NCBI GenBank assembly: GCA_035267045.1 | Contig: DATFMH010000040.1 | Coordinates: 1 to 8,294, forward strand | Direction: 5' to 3' | Origin: DATFMH01 sp035267045 | Lineage (GTDB): Bacteria; Bacteroidota; Rhodothermia; Balneolales; DATFMH01 | Length of the DNA: 8,294 nucleotides | Part shown: positions 5,600 to 8,294 of the stretch, one piece after another | Position numbering within the stretch: position 1 is the stretch's first letter | How the letters are laid out: each line of letters begins with the position of its first letter | Translations under genes and position numbers: made by a program | Notes under the pieces: model-generated | Databases searched by the model: none | The model's input: only the letters and a program-made list of their open reading frames with translations | What the model was told of the DNA's origin: nothing

Positions 5600-7423
5600 A
5601 TGTCAATCTCCAAGAGAAAACGATCAATTTATTTAACGAGCCTGATAGCCATTGTAGGTGTCGTAATTTTACTCATCATTTTTATCAAGCCTAAAAAGCG
5701 AAAAATTTATATACCCGGTGAACATGTCCAGGGAGTGACAGCGGTCCTCAGTAAACCTGTACCTAAGAATCACCCGGATGTATCTTTTACAGATGTCACA
5801 AAAAGATCTGATATTCGATTTACACATTTTCATGGACAGCGGTCCACGCAGTTACCAGAAGACATGGGATCGGGTGCTGCGTGGATTGATTATGATCAGG
5901 ATGGATATCTCGATTTGTTAGTGGTAAATGAAGCAGGACCATTGACGATGACGCCTGACCATGTTAAGCAATCACCGGCTCGTTGTGTCCTTTATCATAA
6001 TAACGGTGACGGAACTTTTACGGATGTAACCCGGAAAGCGGGAATTAAATTTCATGGCTGGGGAATGGGAGTAGCCGTCGGAGATATAGATAACGACGGC
6101 TACCCTGATTTTGTAATAACATCCTATGGGGAAAATGCTTTTTATCATAATAATGGAGATGGAACTTTTACGGATGTAACCCGGAAAGCCGGTTTGGGAG
6201 GTAAGAAAGGCTTTTGGACGGGTGCAAGTTGGGCGGATTACGACAGGGATGGCTATTTGGATTTGTATGTATGTGGCTATGTGAAGTATAGTCGATCAAA
6301 TAATCATCTGAAACTGCAAAGAGGGAACGACGAAGAGCCTCCGGGCATAAATCCATTATCTTTTCCACCAGAACGCAATTTATTATATCACAACAATGGC
6401 AATGGGACTTTTACGGAAATAGCTGTTGCTGCGGGAGTAGCTGATTCAACGGGTAAAAGCCTGTCAGCATCCTGGTGTGATTTTAATGATGACGGTTGGC
6501 CGGATTTATATGTGGCTAATGATGTCTCTGATAATATGATGTATCGCAATTTGGGTGACGGCACCTTTGCAGAAGTCAGCCATCCCGCTCATGTAGCTGA
6601 TTATAGGGGAGCAATGGGGCTGGCTGTCGGTGACTGGGATAATGATAGTGATATGGATTTGTTTGTAACCCATTGGCTTGCTGAAGAAAATGGGTTGTAT
6701 TGTAATAAACGCAACACTATGAGTAAAATACCCAACGCACGGTTTCCGCTCCTGTTTCAGGATGAAGCGGATAAATACGGACTCGGTCAAATATCGCTGG
6801 ATTATGTAGGATGGGGGACCTCATTCTTTGATTATGATAATGATACGCGTCTCGACCTGCTGGTGGTGAATGGAAGCACAGACCAACAGAAAGATCATCC
6901 GAAATATCTGGTTCCGATGAAGAACACCTTGTATTGGAATGAAGGGCCTGAAAAAGGTTTTGCAGATGTTACTTCAGTCAGCGGGGAAGCTCTGTCTTAT
7001 AAAAATGTGAGCAGGGGTGCTGCTTTTGGTGATTTTGATAATGATGGGGATGTAGATGTCTTTGTTGTCAACAACGGGGGCCGAGCGGTACTTCTGAGAA
7101 ACGACGGCGGAAATAAAAATAACTGGCTGGAAATAAAGCTTGTCGGGACCAAAAGCAATCGGTCAGCCATTGGAGCAAAAATAAGAATAGTAAGCAGCAC
7201 TGTATCGCAGATTCGTGAAGTCGGTGACCAGAGTTCATATTTGTCACAAAATAGTTTGATACAACATTTCGGGCTGGCAAAACAAGCGAAAGTAGATACG
7301 CTTGACGTCAATTGGCCGAGTGGTCAGCGTCAACAATTCCTGAATATACCGGTGAATGAACGAATAGAGATAAAAGAGGGAAAACAAAATATTACAAATA
7401 TGAATAAGCTTTCCGGCAGGTAA
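5600..7423 (+). CDS. membrane-anchored CRTAC1-type FG-GAP/VCBS propeller with C-terminal ASPIC/UnbV domain
   Basis: 607 residues. A single N-terminal transmembrane segment (about 10-29) is flanked by basic clusters on both sides (KRKR before, KPKKRK after), so charge alone does not fix topology. The family and the calcium loops point to an extracytoplasmic body. Seven Asp-rich loops of the DxDxDGxxD type mark propeller blades: D97-D105, D162-D170, D213-D221, D294-D302 (second acid is Asn), D345-D353 (Gly replaced by Ser), D411-D419 (Gly replaced by Thr) and D478-D486. Between them are repeats of YHNNGDGTFTDVT followed by an AG turn. Residues about 518-592 match the ASPIC/UnbV domain (SAIGAKIRI, REVGDQSSYLSQ, HFGLA, LDVNWPSGQRQ). 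The bacterial role of this family is not settled; binding or scaffolding is likely. There is no heme motif and no obvious catalytic triad. It starts 5 nt after the cytochrome stop codon and ends 5 nt before the TPR gene, so co-transcription is very likely. Confidence 0.9.
   Translation: MSISKRKRSIYLTSLIAIVGVVILLIIFIKPKKRKIYIPGEHVQGVTAVLSKPVPKNHPDVSFTDVTKRSDIRFTHFHGQRSTQLPEDMGSGAAWIDYDQDGYLDLLVVNEAGPLTMTPDHVKQSPARCVLYHNNGDGTFTDVTRKAGIKFHGWGMGVAVGDIDNDGYPDFVITSYGENAFYHNNGDGTFTDVTRKAGLGGKKGFWTGASWADYDRDGYLDLYVCGYVKYSRSNNHLKLQRGNDEEPPGINPLSFPPERNLLYHNNGNGTFTEIAVAAGVADSTGKSLSASWCDFNDDGWPDLYVANDVSDNMMYRNLGDGTFAEVSHPAHVADYRGAMGLAVGDWDNDSDMDLFVTHWLAEENGLYCNKRNTMSKIPNARFPLLFQDEADKYGLGQISLDYVGWGTSFFDYDNDTRLDLLVVNGSTDQQKDHPKYLVPMKNTLYWNEGPEKGFADVTSVSGEALSYKNVSRGAAFGDFDNDGDVDVFVVNNGGRAVLLRNDGGNKNNWLEIKLVGTKSNRSAIGAKIRIVSSTVSQIREVGDQSSYLSQNSLIQHFGLAKQAKVDTLDVNWPSGQRQQFLNIPVNERIEIKEGKQNITNMNKLSGR
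5991..6192 (+). repeat. two near-identical 52-nt direct repeats, 150 nt apart, inside the propeller gene
   Basis: Positions 5991-6042 and 6141-6192 match at 48 of 52 bases, with 29 consecutive identical bases (6011-6039 and 6161-6189). All four differences are synonymous, and both copies encode YHNNGDGTFTDVTRKAG. The offset is exactly 50 codons, one propeller blade. Other blades share the motif only loosely, for example the next one around 6386-6420, so these two look recently duplicated or homogenised by gene conversion. Confidence 0.92.
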
Positions 7424-7428
7424 ATTAT

Positions 7429-8294
7429 ATGATACGTAAAGAGTTTATAATTATAGCCATAATCCTGTTCATCGCTTTTGCAGGTATCTCGATAGTGAAA
7501 TATACGGAAAACACCGGTTCAGGCCGTGCGTCGACCGATGTTATAAAACAAGATTCGGCGCAATCATTCTGGACTTATTACAATAGTGCCACTAAATATC
7601 GATTGAAAAATGAGATCGATTCTTCTATTACTGCTTATCATAAAGCGCTGAAGTTAAATCCGAATCACAAAGATGCGTTGTATTACATCGGTAATATGTA
7701 TATGAAAGCGGGAATGTTCAGTAAGGCACAGCAAACATGGGAAAAATTGATTGCCTTGAATGCACAAAGTGAGCGGGCATATAATCAATTGGGGAATCTA
7801 TATTTTTGTATAGAGCATAAAAACTATTTTAAGCCGGAGAAGGCTGAGTTGTATTTTACCCGTGCCAATGAATTGAATAAAGAAGCATTGAATCCTAAAA
7901 AATGTCTTGGTGAAATCGCATTATTTCAGAATAGAAAAGATGATGCATATGGGATCTTTAACAAGCTATTGATGATGGAACACGAAAATGCGGAAATATA
8001 CTTTTTAGTCGGTTATATCAATTGGAAAACCCATAAATATCAGAATGCCACTAAGAATTTGGAATATACTTTTGAATATGTCAATAGCCTGCATATTGCG
8101 ACCGGTGAAAACAAAAGTAAAATTCTATCCACGAAAAAAGCTTCAAGTGGGAAAAAACAGGAGTGTGATCCATTTGCTTCCTGGCTCAAACAGAATCTAT
8201 TCATATATAAACAATATGATGTCAGATTGGCAATGTCCAAAGTATACAGTGCATTTGATCACGATATAAACAAAATGCGTAAAAAAGTGAATCC
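7429..8294 (+). CDS. membrane-anchored tetratricopeptide-repeat protein, 3' end missing (runs off right edge)
   Basis: Reading from ATG 7429 gives 288 complete codons with no stop before the window end. The protein starts MIRKEFIIIAIILFIAFAGI, a basic start and a hydrophobic helix (about 5-23) with no clear signal peptidase site, so it is probably an N-terminal anchor with the rest in the periplasm. At least four to five TPR-like helical pairs follow: about 47-80 (Ala69, then ALKLNPNH), 81-114 (ALYYIGNMYMKAGMFSKA), 115-150 (AYNQLGNLYF, with a short insertion), 153-186 and 187-220. A Lys/Ser-rich linker (about 227-245) precedes a further helical region. There is no CXXCH motif. The ATG lies 5 nt after the propeller stop codon and has no Shine-Dalgarno, so translation may be coupled. 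TPR arrays bind proteins, so the likely role is scaffold or assembly factor for the two upstream products; this is inferred from context only. Confidence 0.85.
   Translation, partial: MIRKEFIIIAIILFIAFAGISIVKYTENTGSGRASTDVIKQDSAQSFWTYYNSATKYRLKNEIDSSITAYHKALKLNPNHKDALYYIGNMYMKAGMFSKAQQTWEKLIALNAQSERAYNQLGNLYFCIEHKNYFKPEKAELYFTRANELNKEALNPKKCLGEIALFQNRKDDAYGIFNKLLMMEHENAEIYFLVGYINWKTHKYQNATKNLEYTFEYVNSLHIATGENKSKILSTKKASSGKKQECDPFASWLKQNLFIYKQYDVRLAMSKVYSAFDHDINKMRKKVN

Noticed and set aside
6997..7311. 104-codon minus-strand open frame within the propeller gene
   Set aside because: It lies opposite the last propeller blade and ASPIC domain, is Ser/Leu/Phe-rich, and has no independent support.
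8045..8269. 74-codon plus-strand open frame near the right edge
   Set aside because: It overlaps the TPR gene in another frame; the TPR frame has periodic repeat residues and continues past the window.

Overview
The window looks like a piece of a Bacteroidota or wider FCB-group chromosome (Calditrichota and Ignavibacteriota are alternatives). The grounds are moderate-to-low GC by eye, plus-strand starts preceded by A/T-rich leaders with no clear Shine-Dalgarno, an exported GH31 glycosidase, and a CRTAC1/ASPIC-type propeller beside a TPR protein and a multiheme cytochrome. This is inference from gene content; no marker gene is present.

Layout: (1) 1-192, minus strand: the first 64 codons of a small lipoprotein leaving the left edge. 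(2) 193-723: a long AT-rich divergent intergenic region with no gene. It holds a textbook LacI-family operator (TGTAAACGCTTTCA, 571-584) 139 nt before the next gene. (3) 724-3360: a secreted family-31 glycoside hydrolase with an atypical nucleophile motif (WWLDWQQ) and a helical C-terminal tail, closed by a strong intrinsic terminator (3386-3415). (4) 3564-8294: a tightly packed three-gene run with 5-nt gaps at both junctions. It contains a five-helix membrane cytochrome-b-like domain fused to a pentaheme c-type cytochrome, a membrane-anchored seven-motif calcium-loop propeller with an ASPIC/UnbV domain, and a membrane-anchored TPR protein that runs off the right edge.

The window therefore holds two separate units. 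The first is a sugar-responsive unit: an imported or periplasmic sugar would be sensed by a LacI-type repressor or activator that controls the GH31 enzyme. The second is a candidate extracytoplasmic redox module. Its cytochrome could take electrons from, or give them to, the quinone pool through b-type hemes and pass them through five c-type hemes, while the propeller and TPR proteins act as docking, scaffold or assembly partners. The role of the second unit is not established by sequence alone and is the most interesting part of the window.
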